Of a stretch of 64,000 nucleotides of DNA, positions 1 through 8,035 are shown piece by piece. Under the pieces are notes generated by a model that saw only the letters and a program-made list of their open reading frames with translations, had not been told where the DNA came from and did not search any database. Source of the DNA: Nocardia wallacei (lineage in GTDB: Bacteria; Actinomycetota; Actinomycetes; Mycobacteriales; Mycobacteriaceae); NCBI RefSeq assembly GCF_014466955.1, contig NZ_AP023396.1, positions 6,386,001 to 6,450,000 of the forward strand, written 5' to 3'. Every line of letters begins with the position of its first letter. Position 1 is the stretch's first letter. The position numbers were made by a program, and so were the translations under genes.

Positions 1-725
1 CGGCCGCGGCCGCCGACGGCAGTGGCCCGGCGGCCGGGCAGCGGGTGGTCACCTTCGGCTGGCGGGGCGGCTGGGCCGAACTGCGCGCGGTGGACACCGG
101 CGAGCTGGCGGTGCTGCCGGACGAGGTCGACCTCGGCGCCGCGGCGGCGCTGCCCGTGGCCGGTGTGACCGCGTTGCGCGCGCTGCGCCGGCTGGGCCCG
201 ATCGTCGGTCGGCGGGTCCTGGTCACCGGCGCGTCCGGCGGGGTCGGGCGCTTCGCGGTCCGGCTCGGCGCGCTGGCCGGGGCGCATGTGGTCGCGGCGG
301 TCGGACGACCCGAGCGCGGCGCGGGGCTCCTGGAATCCGGTGCGGCCGAGGTGGTTTCGGGCGGGCTGTCCGAGGTGCGGGAACCGGTACACGGCGTGAT
401 CGACAATGTGGGCGGCCCGCTGCTGGCCGAAGCCTACGCGCTGCTGGCCCCGGAGGGTCTGGCCCTCAGCGTCGGCAAGGCGTCGATGGCGCCGACCACG
501 ATCGACTTCGAGCAGGCACGGGTGGCCAATCCCGGCGCCCGGATCGAGGCGTTCGGGGTCGGCCCAGGATTCGGCCCGGACCTGGCCTACCTGGCCGCAC
601 TCGTGGCCGCCGGACGGCTCGACCCGCAGGTGGGCTGGCGCGGCGACTGGGCGCGCGCGGGCGAGGCCGCCGATCTGCTGCTCGGCCGCGAGGTGAACGG
701 CAAGGTGGTGCTGGACATCGCATGA
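1..725 (+). CDS. Zinc-binding dehydrogenase / quinone-oxidoreductase-like MDR protein (5' partial)
   Basis: The reading frame is open from position 3 without a start codon, so the N-terminal catalytic part lies before the window and only about 240 C-terminal residues are present. The visible part is the nucleotide-binding half of a medium-chain dehydrogenase/reductase: the segment VLVTGASGGVGRFAVRLGA is the Rossmann AxGGVG-type loop of NAD(P)H:quinone oxidoreductases, and the end, GREVNGKVVLDI, is the usual last strand of the family. By family knowledge it would reduce a quinone or enal with NADPH in the cytoplasm; the substrate cannot be told. It ends 55 bp before a convergent secreted-protein gene, with a strong hairpin between them. 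Confidence 0.85.
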   Translation, partial: AAAADGSGPAAGQRVVTFGWRGGWAELRAVDTGELAVLPDEVDLGAAAALPVAGVTALRALRRLGPIVGRRVLVTGASGGVGRFAVRLGALAGAHVVAAVGRPERGAGLLESGAAEVVSGGLSEVREPVHGVIDNVGGPLLAEAYALLAPEGLALSVGKASMAPTTIDFEQARVANPGARIEAFGVGPGFGPDLAYLAALVAAGRLDPQVGWRGDWARAGEAADLLLGREVNGKVVLDIA

Positions 726-730
726 ACGCA

Positions 731-771
731 CGAGCCGGGCGAGGCGCCGAGGTGACGCCCCGCCCGGCTCG
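731..771. terminator. Hairpin between convergent genes
   Basis: Perfect 11-bp inverted repeat, CGAGCCGGGCG (731-741) and CGCCCGGCTCG (761-771), with a 19-nt loop. It sits exactly between the stop codons of two convergent genes, so a bidirectional terminator is likely. There is no U-tract, which is common for actinobacterial terminators. Confidence 0.65.
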
Positions 772-780
772 CTCGGGTGA

Positions 781-1455
781 TCAGCTGGCCGGTGCGGGCG
801 TATTGATCGTCTGGAAGAACTGCACCGCGGCGGCGATACCCACGGGAACACCGACCAGGAGCGAGCCCCCGGCCGCGCCCAGCGCGACACCGACGCTGGC
901 GCCCGCGATGCACCCGCCGGGCGCACCGGCGAAGAAGATCGGAGCCGTGAGCGCGCCGACGGTCAGCGCGCCCAGCACGCAACCGCCGATCAGGCCGACG
1001 AGGCCACCGATCAGCGTGCCGACGCCGGTGGCCAGACCGAACTGGGTACTCGCCGTCGACAGCGCCGAGTTGAAATCGGCTTGGGCGTCGACGAATTGCA
1101 GCGGCATGTCCACCGGGTGCGCGGTGGCCGGGTCGGTGCTGGGCGTGAGGGTCGCGGTGTTGCCGTCGATGGCGGCCGACACCGGGAACTCGAGCCCGTT
1201 CATCCGATAGGCCAGCGGTAGACCGCCCAGCACGGTGCCCGCCGAATCCAGCACCACGAACTGGTTGTCCCGCGCCGCCAGGTAACCCGCGTCGGTGGTG
1301 AGGACGATCGATTTCCCGACAACGTCTGCGTCCCAGTGGATTACGTCGGCGGCCGCTCCCTCAGCGGCGGCCGGAGCGGCGTGTACCGCACCCGTCGCAG
1401 TGGTCAATGCCGCGACGGCGAGTACGGACGTGGCTGCGAACTTCCGAAACTTCAT
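781..1455 (-). CDS. Secreted glycine-rich hydrophobic protein, unknown function
   Basis: 224 residues from the ATG at 1455, preceded by GGAGAAAG at a good distance; an upstream in-frame start (1503) would put 16 unlikely residues before the signal peptide. It starts MKFRKF followed by a hydrophobic stretch and a cleavage-like site near VHA/APA, so it is exported. Residues about 30-125 are a soluble polar domain. Residues about 140-215 are a glycine/alanine/valine-rich hydrophobic region full of GxxxG spacings with two cysteines, like a glycine-zipper membrane segment. I do not recognise a named family, although small exported proteins of this layout are common in Nocardia and Rhodococcus. It could associate with or insert into the envelope; that is inference. 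Confidence 0.75.
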   Translation of the reverse strand: MKFRKFAATSVLAVAALTTATGAVHAAPAAAEGAAADVIHWDADVVGKSIVLTTDAGYLAARDNQFVVLDSAGTVLGGLPLAYRMNGLEFPVSAAIDGNTATLTPSTDPATAHPVDMPLQFVDAQADFNSALSTASTQFGLATGVGTLIGGLVGLIGGCVLGALTVGALTAPIFFAGAPGGCIAGASVGVALGAAGGSLLVGVPVGIAAAVQFFQTINTPAPAS

Positions 1456-1823
1456 GTGATTCAGTGCTTTCTCCAGTGTTTGCGCCGCCGGTCCGGCGCG
1501 CACGGCCCCGAAGGGCCTTCTGGGAGAGTCGGGCCGCGCTGTTACCCGGGTAGTACCGTCGTGTGAACAACGAGAAAATTGGGAATTCTCAGCAACCTTC
1601 GCAACCGAATCACCGGAACTTTGCTAACGTTCGCCGCCCCGCCGCCGAAACCCGCTGCGCCCGTGGCAGAACCGTCGCATCACAGCACCGCGACACCGCG
1701 CGACCTCCACCGACGTCGACCGTGCCCGCAGTCGAGGCGAGGCACAGTATCGCCCTTTCATGGCCGTGGCAACGTTCGCCCGCGCGATATCGACACTCGA
1801 ATTCCTCCTGAGAACAATGTTGC
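1456..1823. other. Intergenic stretch, upstream region of the secreted-protein gene
   Basis: About 370 bp without a credible gene; short open frames on both strands lack ribosome sites and read as arginine/proline-rich noise. It must hold the promoter of the minus-strand gene starting at 1455. A possible SigB/SigF-like promoter is listed separately. I see no RNA gene or mobile-element end. Confidence 0.5.
1542..1568 (-). promoter_or_regulatory. Possible SigB/SigF-type promoter of the secreted-protein gene
   Basis: On the minus strand GTTC (1565-1568) is followed after 17 nt by GGGTAA (1542-1547), close to the GTTT-N15-17-GGGTAT consensus of group III actinobacterial sigma factors. It lies 87 bp before the ATG. 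The match is partial, so this is tentative. Confidence 0.3.
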
Positions 1824-2081
1824 TCAACCGAAGTCGCGGGCGAGGACGGCACGGGCGTATGCCTCGGCCAGCGCGATGCCCGCGGCCCGGCGCAGCCGGG
1901 CGAGTTCGCGGCGGCGTTCGGCGGTACACACCGTGGCCTCGAGTTCCCCGTCCAGGAAGTGCAGGACGTGTTGCAGGCCGCGGACACTCTCCACGCTCGC
2001 CGCGCCGTCCAGGGCTTTCACCTCGTCGACCACGCGCAGCAGTCGGCGTTCCAGACCGAACCGACGTTCCAGACCGAGCAT
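1824..2081 (-). CDS. Small helical protein, unknown function
   Basis: 85 residues from the ATG at 2081, chosen because GGGAGG lies 4 nt upstream; a GTG at 2114 would add 11 residues but has a weaker site. The sequence is rich in Leu, Arg, Ala and Glu with heptad-like spacing (LERRLLRVVDEVKALD; ERRRELARLRRAAGIALAEAY), so it is probably all-helical, perhaps a coiled coil. No signal peptide, membrane segment or known motif is visible. It is the last gene after two minus-strand membrane-protein genes and has its own palindrome upstream, so it may be separately controlled. Confidence 0.55.
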   Translation of the reverse strand: MLGLERRFGLERRLLRVVDEVKALDGAASVESVRGLQHVLHFLDGELEATVCTAERRRELARLRRAAGIALAEAYARAVLARDFG

Positions 2082-2122
2082 CTCGCCTCCCGCGCCGCCG
2101 ACCGTAAGCCCCACCTATTGTA

Positions 2123-2136
2123 CCGTTAAATAACGG
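2123..2136. promoter_or_regulatory. Palindrome CCGTTA-AA-TAACGG
   Basis: A 14-bp perfect palindrome in the short gap between the stop of the four-TM protein gene and the start of the small helical protein gene. Its AT-rich core stands out in this high-GC context. It could be an operator for the small gene. Confidence 0.4.
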
Positions 2137-2140
2137 CACA

Positions 2141-2842
2141 TCAAGTAGTGGTGTGCTGGTCGCGATCGCGAATCCATTGCGCGACGGCCGCGCAGGCGGA
2201 GATCAACGACACGGCACCGGCCGCCCAGGCCCACGGCGTCAGCCCGGCGTTGGCGTACGCGCTCACCCGGCTGCCCGGCAGCACGTACGCGCCGTTGCCG
2301 AAATACGCGCGCATCAGCAGTCCGACCTGCCCGCCCAGATCGCGGCTCACGCCGACCATGGCCTTCGCCTCGGGCCCCTTGGTATTGAGGTAGACCAGCG
2401 TCATCAGCACCCACCCGGCCGAGGCCAGCGTGGACACCATCGCCAGCCGCGACAGCGCCCGGCTGCGGGCGCGCAGGCCGAACGCCACGAAACACACGGT
2501 CAGGACGGCGGTGTCCGCGGTCAGGATGCCCCACACACCGGTGACGCGCACGGCGGCGGGAGGAGATTGCGACCAGGCGTTCAGCGCGCTGGTGGTGATC
2601 TGCATGCGGCCGAAGGCGTTGATGCCGATCGAGCCGTCGAAACCCGTGGCGGTGAGCCATGGTTCGAACAGCAGCAACAGGGTGATCAGGCTGCCGGCCG
2701 CCGCGCTCAGATACCCCCAACGGCCGCGCAGCGCGTCGAGGAAGGCGGACAGGTCGATCTGAAAACGGTCGGGATCGACTGCGGCAGCGGCCGATTCACG
2801 TCGGAGCTCGTTCACCCGCCAGGGGGTCGGCTGCACCATCAT
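2141..2842 (-). CDS. Four-TM membrane protein, unknown function
   Basis: 233 residues beginning MMVQPTPW; either of the two adjacent ATGs is possible. About 40 polar residues precede four hydrophobic segments (near 43-62, 100-122, 133-153 and 204-222). The loop between the first two, facing outside by the positive-inside rule, is about 40 residues long. It does not match a family I can name. It lies 39 bp after the VirB6/TrbL-like gene on the same strand, so the two are probably co-transcribed and may act together in the membrane. The ribosome site is weak, which fits translation after the upstream gene. Confidence 0.7.
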   Translation of the reverse strand: MMVQPTPWRVNELRRESAAAAVDPDRFQIDLSAFLDALRGRWGYLSAAAGSLITLLLLFEPWLTATGFDGSIGINAFGRMQITTSALNAWSQSPPAAVRVTGVWGILTADTAVLTVCFVAFGLRARSRALSRLAMVSTLASAGWVLMTLVYLNTKGPEAKAMVGVSRDLGGQVGLLMRAYFGNGAYVLPGSRVSAYANAGLTPWAWAAGAVSLISACAAVAQWIRDRDQHTTT

Positions 2843-2881
2843 GCTCGTTTCGTCGTGTGGTTGCGGCTGGGAAAGGCGAAC

Positions 2882-5290
2882 TCAGAACCGCGGAATCGCC
2901 TTGGAGGGGGTCAATTTGACGTTTCCGGTCCAGTACTCGGAATTGGCCATGACCTGCAGGATCTGCGATGCCTGGGACAGGTTCTCGGCCTGTGCGGCGC
3001 TCAGGTACTGCTGCGCGAGGTGCGGCATGATGAACCGGTTCATCAGCTGACCGCGCTCCTGCGACCAGCCCTCGAACTCGACCGGCAGCGGATAGTCCGG
3101 ATTCGACTGCACCACAGCGCCACTGGCGTCCCGGGTGATCCGGCTGCCGCCCGCGAGCGCCTGGATGCCGCGGATCTTGTCGCGGGTCGGATTGGCGAAA
3201 TAGTCGCGCAGGTAGGCCATTTCCTCGCGGGTGAGTTCGCTCTCGTGCACGTGGTCGATGTAGCGGCGGTTCGCGAGCCGGTGCGCGGTCTGCTGGAACA
3301 GGGCCACGTTGGCCGGCGAGGTGCCCAGCTTGAGGACGGCCAGCGACGCGGCGGCCTCGCCGATGTACTTGTCGCCGTCCCACACGCTCGGCGCGAAGTT
3401 CTGCCGGTAGTTGTAGGCGCGGATGGCGTCGGTGATCATCGCCTGATCGATGAAACCGGCGTCGGTCAGCGCGGCTCCCACGTCGGTGAGCGACCCGCCC
3501 CGATTGAGCACGCGATCGACCGCGGCGGCGGCGCTGCGCGGGGTGTGGCGGCCGCCGTGCTCGCGCACCGCCGACCGGGCGGCCTCCATGATCTGGCCGC
3601 GGGTCCGGTAGTAGTTGAGCATCCAGCCCTTTTCGTGCACCAGGGCGTTGGTCCGCCACATCCCGACCTCGGCGCGGTTGCGCACGCGGGAGTTCGGGTC
3701 GAGCGGGTTTCTGCGATAGCCGAACAGTGCCGCCGCGATCGGGTTGTTGTTGACGGTGTTGACCGCGGTCAGTCCGGCGAGCAGGCCCGGTGACAGCGAA
3801 TGCGCGGCGCCGCCCGCGCCCATGCCCAGCGCGGTGCCGCCCTCGGCGGACTTGCCGCCGTGACCCTGCATGGCGAGCGCGAACCGGTTGGTCATCCACT
3901 CGTTGCCGCGGTCGAGCCCGGCACTGAGCCGCTTCAGCTGCAGGATGGCGATGATCTCGACGATCGCGCCCAGCACCAGCACCACCGTGACCTGCCCGCC
4001 CGCCTGCTCGAAGAGCTTGCCGAGGAACAGCGCGTAGATGGCGAGGAAGATGGTGTACGCGGTCATCCGGGCGCCCGAGACGAGACCGTCGACCAGGTTG
4101 CGGGCCAGGAAGGTCTGGGTCGGGCCGTAGACGAAACCCCCTGCGGCGAAACCGAACAGCGCCATGAAGCCGTGGTAGATGGCGTCCAGGGCGGCCCAGA
4201 TTATCTTGATCGCGAGGTAGGCCCCGAAGCACAGCAGGATCGCGGCGCAGATGAGCAGCACCACCCCGGAACCGATCTGGCCCATGCTCGGGTTGTCGGC
4301 CTTGGCGTAGGCGGTCGCGTCGCCGCAGGACCGCAGGCCGTTCAGCACGCGGTCGGTCTCGCCGGAGCGCATACCGGCCGACCACTGTGCCGCGCACTGC
4401 GGCGACTGATCGATCACGTGGCCGAAGTTCCACACCTGCACCGGGCGGCGGGCGAAGTTGTCGGCCAGATCGCTCTGCATGTCGATCATCAGGTGGTCGG
4501 TGTCGGGGTGCGAGTCACCGCCCAGCCCGGCGGCGACCGCCACCCCGACGTCGCGTCCCTGCGCCAGCAGCCCGTGCGAGGACAGCACGTCCGCCAGCGG
4601 CTGGGCGAGGAACAGCGGTCCGATCACGGCGACGCCGAGCATGGTGACGATCTGCACCGTGGCCTTGGCGTAGTGGCCGCGCAGCACGAACCAGGCCACA
4701 CAGAACGCGCCGATGCCCGCCGCGGTCACCAGCACCATCGGGGTAGCGAGCTGCCCGGTCACGCTGTCGGCGACACCGGTCAGCGCCCGCTCGAACGGGT
4801 CCAGCCAGCGGAAGCTGATCGCGAAACCGATCAACCAGACCGCGCTGGTGACGATGACCATGTAGCCGACGAACTCCAGCCCGAGCACGGCGGAGATCAC
4901 CGTCTCCAGCGGGCTGAACAAACTGCCGTGACTGGTGGCGAAGACGTAGTCGGTCAACCGGATTCCCGCCGAGTCCCGGATGTCCATCCAATTCAGGGCG
5001 TCGATCCCGGCACCGCCGGCGGCCGCGTTGCTCTGGGCCCGCGCGACCGCCCCGACTCCGCCCGGGAAGACGAACAACACACCCATGATCGCCGTGAACC
5101 ACACCAGCCGCCGTCGCCGCGCGGTGGCGCCGATCCAGTCGCGGACACGCCGGAACAGGGTGCGCGGCAACCACTTCCGGGGATCCCAGAACGCCATCTC
5201 GCGGTCGGACCACGTGTGCCGACAGCGGGAAACCCGCGCGGGGGCGTCGGCGATCGGGGCGAGTCGGGGCGTCTTCAGCACTGTGGTCAT
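2882..5290 (-). CDS. VirB6/TrbL-like polytopic membrane protein with long cytosolic tail
   Basis: 802 residues from the ATG at 5290 (MTTVLKTPRL); an in-frame ATG at 5404 would add 38 arginine-rich residues and is unlikely. A basic N-terminus is followed by hydrophobic segments near 62-82, 140-160, 185-203, 211-230, 342-368, 376-390, 410-426 and 434-452. A large extracytoplasmic loop (about 231-340) carries two cysteines (299, 322). A soluble C-terminal part of about 350 residues follows. This layout resembles the VirB6/TrbL inner-membrane channel component of type IV secretion, as found in actinobacterial conjugative elements. No VirB4, VirD4, relaxase or integrase is present nearby, so it is either an orphan or part of a chromosomal system of unknown role. 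Only the four-TM gene downstream appears linked. Confidence 0.6.
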   Translation of the reverse strand: MTTVLKTPRLAPIADAPARVSRCRHTWSDREMAFWDPRKWLPRTLFRRVRDWIGATARRRRLVWFTAIMGVLFVFPGGVGAVARAQSNAAAGGAGIDALNWMDIRDSAGIRLTDYVFATSHGSLFSPLETVISAVLGLEFVGYMVIVTSAVWLIGFAISFRWLDPFERALTGVADSVTGQLATPMVLVTAAGIGAFCVAWFVLRGHYAKATVQIVTMLGVAVIGPLFLAQPLADVLSSHGLLAQGRDVGVAVAAGLGGDSHPDTDHLMIDMQSDLADNFARRPVQVWNFGHVIDQSPQCAAQWSAGMRSGETDRVLNGLRSCGDATAYAKADNPSMGQIGSGVVLLICAAILLCFGAYLAIKIIWAALDAIYHGFMALFGFAAGGFVYGPTQTFLARNLVDGLVSGARMTAYTIFLAIYALFLGKLFEQAGGQVTVVLVLGAIVEIIAILQLKRLSAGLDRGNEWMTNRFALAMQGHGGKSAEGGTALGMGAGGAAHSLSPGLLAGLTAVNTVNNNPIAAALFGYRRNPLDPNSRVRNRAEVGMWRTNALVHEKGWMLNYYRTRGQIMEAARSAVREHGGRHTPRSAAAAVDRVLNRGGSLTDVGAALTDAGFIDQAMITDAIRAYNYRQNFAPSVWDGDKYIGEAAASLAVLKLGTSPANVALFQQTAHRLANRRYIDHVHESELTREEMAYLRDYFANPTRDKIRGIQALAGGSRITRDASGAVVQSNPDYPLPVEFEGWSQERGQLMNRFIMPHLAQQYLSAAQAENLSQASQILQVMANSEYWTGNVKLTPSKAIPRF

Positions 5291-5441
5291 CGGATCCTGG
5301 TCGATGGGAACGAGAGGGCGTCGCCGGACCCCCGGCCGAGCCCGGCGACCAAAGCTATGCCGCCGCACGCATCGTGGACAGGAATGCGACCAGCGTGATC
5401 GCAAATATGGAAGTCACCGCGCGGGCGCGGAAACCCCGGGC

Positions 5442-6047
5442 TCAGAACTCATTTCGCGCAGGTGCCGGCGCCGCGGCGGCATCGGCGGCCCGTTCGTTGT
5501 CGGCGGTGAGCCGGTGCACGGCCCGTTCGAGTGTGGGCATGATCTCGGTGATGTCCAGTGCGCCTGCGGAATAGCGGCTGATGAGTCCGTAGCTGAGGTG
5601 CACCAGAATGCGGTCGAGGTCGTCGAGATAGGTCGGGTCCGCTCCGGCGACGACGGCGAGCGCGGTCTCGCGCACGGCGGCGCGGCCCTGGACGTCGAGC
5701 CGATGCCCACCCGGGCCGCAGAGCGCGCGATGATACGCCTTCAGCATCTGCGGACTGCGTTCCCAGGGCTCGAATACGGTACGCAGCAGCCGCATCAGCC
5801 CTTCCCGCAACGTCTCGCCGGGCACCGGGGCCAGCGCGGCGTAACTGCGCTGCGCCATCCAGTGCTCGAGCGCGGCCACGATCAGTTCGTCGCGGGTGCC
5901 GAACAGCTTGTACACCGTGGTCAGCGAGACCCGCGCGCCGCGCGCCACCTCCTGCACGTAGACGCTGTCGTACCCGCCGCGCTCCAGTGACCGCACCACC
6001 AGAGCGAGGATCCGCGATGCAGTATCCGATTCTCGCTCTTCACCCAC
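5442..6047 (-). CDS. TetR/AcrR family transcriptional regulator
   Basis: 201 residues from a GTG at 6047 (VGEERESD); a TTG one codon earlier is also possible. Residues about 8-55 form the TetR DNA-binding domain: ILALVVRSLERGGYDSVYVQ, then VARGARVSLTTVYKLFGTRDEL, with the recognition helix SLTTVYKLF. The rest is the helical ligand-binding domain. It is divergent from the PucR-type gene at 6140 and the 92-bp gap holds a perfect 20-bp palindrome, so autoregulation and control of the neighbour are likely. It may also affect the membrane-protein operon downstream. The ligand is unknown. Confidence 0.9.
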   Translation of the reverse strand: MGEERESDTASRILALVVRSLERGGYDSVYVQEVARGARVSLTTVYKLFGTRDELIVAALEHWMAQRSYAALAPVPGETLREGLMRLLRTVFEPWERSPQMLKAYHRALCGPGGHRLDVQGRAAVRETALAVVAGADPTYLDDLDRILVHLSYGLISRYSAGALDITEIMPTLERAVHRLTADNERAADAAAAPAPARNEF

Positions 6048-6094
6048 CAACCCAGCGTAGTATGAGAACTGGATAATCCAATTACTCTCTACGG

Positions 6095-6114
6095 GACTCT
6101 CAAATTTGAGAGTC
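6095..6114. promoter_or_regulatory. Perfect 20-bp palindrome, likely TetR operator
   Basis: GACTCTCAAATTTGAGAGTC is exactly self-complementary over 20 bp. It lies between the divergent TetR and PucR-type genes, 26 bp before the GTG of the latter and 48 bp from the TetR start. Size and symmetry fit a TetR dimer site. Confidence 0.8.
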
Positions 6115-6139
6115 TGGTTATCGAACGTGAGATGAGCCG

Positions 6140-6982
6140 GTGAAGGGTCGCAGATCCCGCAGTACAGCGGAGGCCGGGTTTCCCGATGTCGCCGCTCTGC
6201 TGCGCCTACTGCGCGCCGCCTCCCGCGAAGGAGCCGGCGCCGCATCGGCGCTGGGTCTCGTGCTGGCCAGCGGCGGCAACCCGGGGGCGATCGCGCACAC
6301 CGCGGGCGTGCCGGTCGCCGCTCGGTACGCGGTGCTGGCGCTCGAGACGGACCAGGGGGCCGACCGGCTGCGATCGGCGCTGACCCCGGTGTACGGCGAA
6401 CGTGTGCTGCCGCTGCTGGGCGCGGGCGGCGGCACACTGCTGCTCGCCGAGGCGGAGGCCGCCGACCGGGCGGTACGGGACCTGTTCGCGTTCGCGCGAC
6501 GGGTCGCGCACGGCCCGGTGGCCGCGACCGTCGTCTCCGCCACCGTGCCCGCGCTCCCGGAGGCCACCGACCTCGCCCACGATCTGCTCGATATCGTCCG
6601 CCGGCTCGGGTACGCCCCACGCCTGTACGAGTTCGACGATCTCGCACTCGAATACCAGATCACCCGTCCCGGCCCCGCCAACGAATACCTGCGGTCGCTG
6701 CTGAATCCCCTACTGCCGCACGACGATCTGCTCGAACTGCTGCGCCGCCGGGTCTGCGACAACTTCACCCGGCGGGCGACGGCCCGCGCGATGCACGTCC
6801 ACGCCAACACCGTCGACTACCGGCTCCGGCGCATCAAGGAACTCACCGGGATCGACCCGACCGAACCGGTCGGGCTGTGGTATCTGCAGTCGGCGTTGAT
6901 CGCCCACACCTACACCACCGACGCGGGCCCGGTAGCCGACGGGACCGGCCGGCCGATCCGGCGCCAACCCCAACACACCTGA
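6140..6982 (+). CDS. PucR-type helix-turn-helix regulator
   Basis: 280 residues from a GTG; the nearby ATG at 6132 runs into a stop after three codons. The C-terminus carries the PucR/CdaR HTH_30 domain: LLELLRRRVCDNFTRRATAR, then MHVHANTVDYRLRRIKELTG, the usual recognition helix HxNTVxYRLxRIxxLTG. The N-terminal 200 residues resemble the GGDEF-like/PucR middle domain but lack an obvious PucR N-terminal domain, so the protein is shorter than full PucR regulators (about 500). By family it would activate catabolic genes in response to a metabolite. The gene stands alone on the plus strand. Confidence 0.85.
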   Translation: MKGRRSRSTAEAGFPDVAALLRLLRAASREGAGAASALGLVLASGGNPGAIAHTAGVPVAARYAVLALETDQGADRLRSALTPVYGERVLPLLGAGGGTLLLAEAEAADRAVRDLFAFARRVAHGPVAATVVSATVPALPEATDLAHDLLDIVRRLGYAPRLYEFDDLALEYQITRPGPANEYLRSLLNPLLPHDDLLELLRRRVCDNFTRRATARAMHVHANTVDYRLRRIKELTGIDPTEPVGLWYLQSALIAHTYTTDAGPVADGTGRPIRRQPQHT

Positions 6983-6985
6983 CTT

Positions 6986-7041
6986 CGGTTGGCGCCCCGC
7001 ATCATCGCGGGCACCGGCCAGGTCCACGACGGCGCCAACCG
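6986..7041. terminator. Long-stem inverted repeat between convergent genes
   Basis: CGGTTGGCGCC (6986-6996) pairs perfectly with GGCGCCAACCG (7031-7041) across a 34-nt loop. A third copy of GGCGCCAACC lies inside the end of the PucR-type gene (6960-6969), so an alternative stem with a 17-nt loop is possible. It lies between the convergent PucR-type and sigma-factor genes and may terminate both. Confidence 0.5.
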
Positions 7042-7109
7042 GGCCTTGCCGCAGCGAATTGCGCAGAACCAACACTTGATCGGCACTGCGAACCCGGCGG
7101 GTGTCCCGG

Positions 7110-7937
7110 TCAGGCCGCGCGTGCCGGTTCGGTGAGCGCTTGTTCGCGCAGGGTGGTGAGGATGCGCTTGAGAGTGCGGTGGATCTGCATCTGGGAGACG
7201 CCGTACTGGCGTCCGATTTCGGTCTGGCTGCGGCCGGCGTAGAAGCGTTGGATGAGGATGTCGCGGTCGCGGGCGGGGAGGGCGGCGATGAGCGGACGGA
7301 CGGTGATCGCGTCCTCGAGCAGGGCGTAGCAGGGCTCGGTGGTGCCGAGGTGGTCGGTGAGGGTGGTGTTGCCGTCGCCGGTGTCGGTCGGGGTGTCGAG
7401 CGATTCGGTGCGGTAGCTGTCGGCGGCGACGAGGGCCTGGGTGATGTCCTCGCGGTCGGCGCCGAGGGCGTCGGCGAGGTCGCGGGCGGTCGGCATGCGG
7501 CCGAGTTGCTGGGCGAGGTCGGGGGTCACGGCGGTGATGCGCTGGCGGAGGTCCTTGAGAGCGCGCGGCACGCGCAGTGCCCAGCCGTGATCGCGGAAAT
7601 GGCGACGGACCTCGCCCATGATGGTCGGGACGGCGAACCCGAGGAAACTCGCGCCGTGCCCGGGATCGAAGCGGTTGACGGCGGCGAGCAGGCCGACGCG
7701 AGCAACCTGCAGCAGGTCCTCGTAGTCGAGGCCGCGGCCGGTGAAGCGGCGGGCGATGTGGTCGGCCAGCGGCAGCGCGCGGGCGATGATGTCCTCGCGC
7801 AGGCGGTGGTGCCGCGCATCGGTGGGATCGAGGGTGGCGAGTTCGGCGAACAAGGGCTCGAGGCCGTCGTAGCTGTCGGTGCCACGGCGGGAACGCCGGG
7901 CGGTCGAGGACGGGGACGTGCGCGAATCGGTGGGCAT
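7110..7937 (-). CDS. RNA polymerase sigma factor, SigB/SigF group
   Basis: 275 residues from the ATG at 7937 (MPTDSRTS) with GGGAGAG upstream. Sigma region 2 is DYEDLLQVARVGLLAAVNRF then FLGFAVPTIMGEVRRHFRDH. Region 3 includes LGRMPTARDLADALG. Region 4 is LPARDRDILIQRFYAGRSQT followed by IGRQYGVSQMQIHRTLKRIL. This is the group III stress/sporulation sigma class of actinobacteria, which recognises GTTT-N15-17-GGGTAT promoters. No anti-sigma or anti-anti-sigma gene is adjacent, which is unusual for SigF but common for Nocardia SigB-like paralogues. A GGGTAG element upstream of its own start suggests autoregulation. Confidence 0.92.
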   Translation of the reverse strand: MPTDSRTSPSSTARRSRRGTDSYDGLEPLFAELATLDPTDARHHRLREDIIARALPLADHIARRFTGRGLDYEDLLQVARVGLLAAVNRFDPGHGASFLGFAVPTIMGEVRRHFRDHGWALRVPRALKDLRQRITAVTPDLAQQLGRMPTARDLADALGADREDITQALVAADSYRTESLDTPTDTGDGNTTLTDHLGTTEPCYALLEDAITVRPLIAALPARDRDILIQRFYAGRSQTEIGRQYGVSQMQIHRTLKRILTTLREQALTEPARAA

Positions 7938-7990
7938 AGCCGAACTTCTCTCCCAATCTCTGCGGACGGATATCGGACGCACTATCTCGG

Positions 7991-8015
7991 CTACCCGGTC
8001 CTGACGATCCGAAAA
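7991..8015 (-). promoter_or_regulatory. Candidate SigB/SigF-type promoter of the sigma gene
   Basis: On the minus strand TTTT (8012-8015) and GGGTAG (7991-7996) are separated by 15 nt; the -10 ends 54 bp before the ATG. The -35 deviates from GTTT in the first base. Autoregulation of stress sigma factors is well known. Confidence 0.45.
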
Positions 8016-8035
8016 TAATTGACTTCCGATGCTCC

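Noticed and set aside
1563..2139. Several overlapping open frames on both strands between the secreted-protein and small helical-protein genes
   Set aside because: They are arginine/proline-rich, lack ribosome sites and shadow one another; only the minus-strand frame ending at 1824 looks like a protein.
2141..5290. Integrated conjugative element
   Set aside because: Only one VirB6-like gene; no integrase, relaxase, ATPase, attachment repeats or tRNA in the window.
2153..5398. Long plus-strand open frames opposite the VirB6-like and four-TM genes
   Set aside because: They are antisense shadows caused by high GC: no hydrophobic or domain pattern, while the minus frames show clear membrane segments.
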